Source: Methanobacteriota archaeon
GTDB lineage: Archaea > Halobacteriota > Methanomicrobia > Methanomicrobiales > Methanomicrobiaceae
Reading direction: 5' to 3'
Assembly (NCBI GenBank): GCA_016841665.1
Contig: JAENYT010000001.1
Coordinates: 160,216 to 224,215 of the forward strand
Length of the DNA stretch: 64,000 nt
Positions within the stretch are counted from its first letter, which is position 1; each line of letters opens with the position of its first letter. Below are positions 63,941 through 64,000 of this stretch, piece by piece. Under the pieces are notes generated by a model. The model was given only the letters and a program-made list of their open reading frames with translations. It was not told where the DNA came from and searched no databases. Made by a program: the position numbers and the translations under genes.

Positions 63941-64000
63941 CCTCGAATTTTCCGAAGGCCTCGCCCTTGGGCTCGCTCTCGCAAAGTTCGAGGAATAACC
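63893..64000 (+). repeat. degenerate tandem duplication of the sensor gene's 3' end
   Basis: The 50 bp at 63893-63942, covering the last codons and stop of the hybrid sensor gene, recur at 63951-64000 with six mismatches (period 58 bp). Both copies end in AGTTCGAGGAATAACC. The second copy runs to the window edge and could continue beyond it. Confidence 0.8.

Overview
The window is archaeal chromosome from a hydrogenotrophic methanogen, most likely of the order Methanomicrobiales. The evidence is the gene content: methanogenesis marker 8 (DUF2099), the methanogen families DUF2111 and DUF2551, an F420:NADP reductase, archaeal SecF-SecD, RtcB with archease, a CDC48 AAA ATPase, an LSm protein, the bifunctional FBP aldolase/phosphatase, and an intron in elongator tRNA-Met. 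Promoters look archaeal (TATA boxes about 25-35 bp before short or absent leaders). Placement below class level is inference. Coding density is high, most genes sit in short operons with 4-bp stop/start overlaps, and I see no insertion sequence, prophage or CRISPR array.

Layout. 1-4.2 kb: the 5' part of a secreted coiled-coil/Ig-like protein, a polysaccharide deacetylase behind a palindromic operator, a broken AMP-ligase remnant and an intron-bearing tRNA. 4.2-11.2 kb: a biotin module on the minus strand, made of pyruvate carboxylase PycA/PycB, an ECF biotin transporter (EcfT, two ATPases, BioY) and a BirA with a DNA-binding domain. A near-textbook biotin operator covers the bioY promoter. 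11.2-14.7 kb: DUF2111, a glutamine-amidotransferase-like protein, RtcB, archease and two small conserved proteins. 15-18.9 kb: SecF-SecD, thioredoxin, F420 reductase and a class II aldolase. 18.9-24.9 kb: glycosyltransferase, DUF99, phosphodiesterase, CutA, Nudix hydrolase, endonuclease V, a pilin-like protein, a winged-helix protein and an LSm protein. 25-33 kb: two unrelated fructose-bisphosphatases side by side, CDC48, and a thiC-aroD-CMD-MTHFS operon. 33.2-41 kb: a plus-strand run containing NrdG, a UPF0200 kinase, a TIM-barrel protein, RNase Z, an MgtE-like transporter, a duplicated PhoU/TrkA_C protein and an S1/OB/DHH nuclease. 41-43 kb: small regulators, a zinc ribbon and membrane proteins. 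43.2-48.7 kb: cheR, cheW, a membrane-free chemoreceptor and a ParA-type ATPase that appears to start at ATT, with a Ras-like GTPase beyond. 48.7-54.1 kb: lipoprotein, adenine deaminase, acetyltransferase, marker 8, HAD and TspO. 54.5-64 kb: three large PAS sensor proteins and a response regulator.

How the genes work together. BirA biotinylates PycB, PycA and PycB make oxaloacetate from pyruvate, and the ECF transporter supplies biotin under apparent BirA control. The tRNA intron in this window needs RtcB and archease to rejoin its exons. The two FBPases close gluconeogenesis. The ParA-receptor-CheW-CheR operon resembles bacterial systems that position cytoplasmic chemoreceptor clusters. The terminal sensors form a family by duplication: one keeps its phospho-acceptor histidine and its paralogue, fused to a receiver domain, has asparagine there. 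A degenerate repeat of that paralogue's 3' end closes the window.
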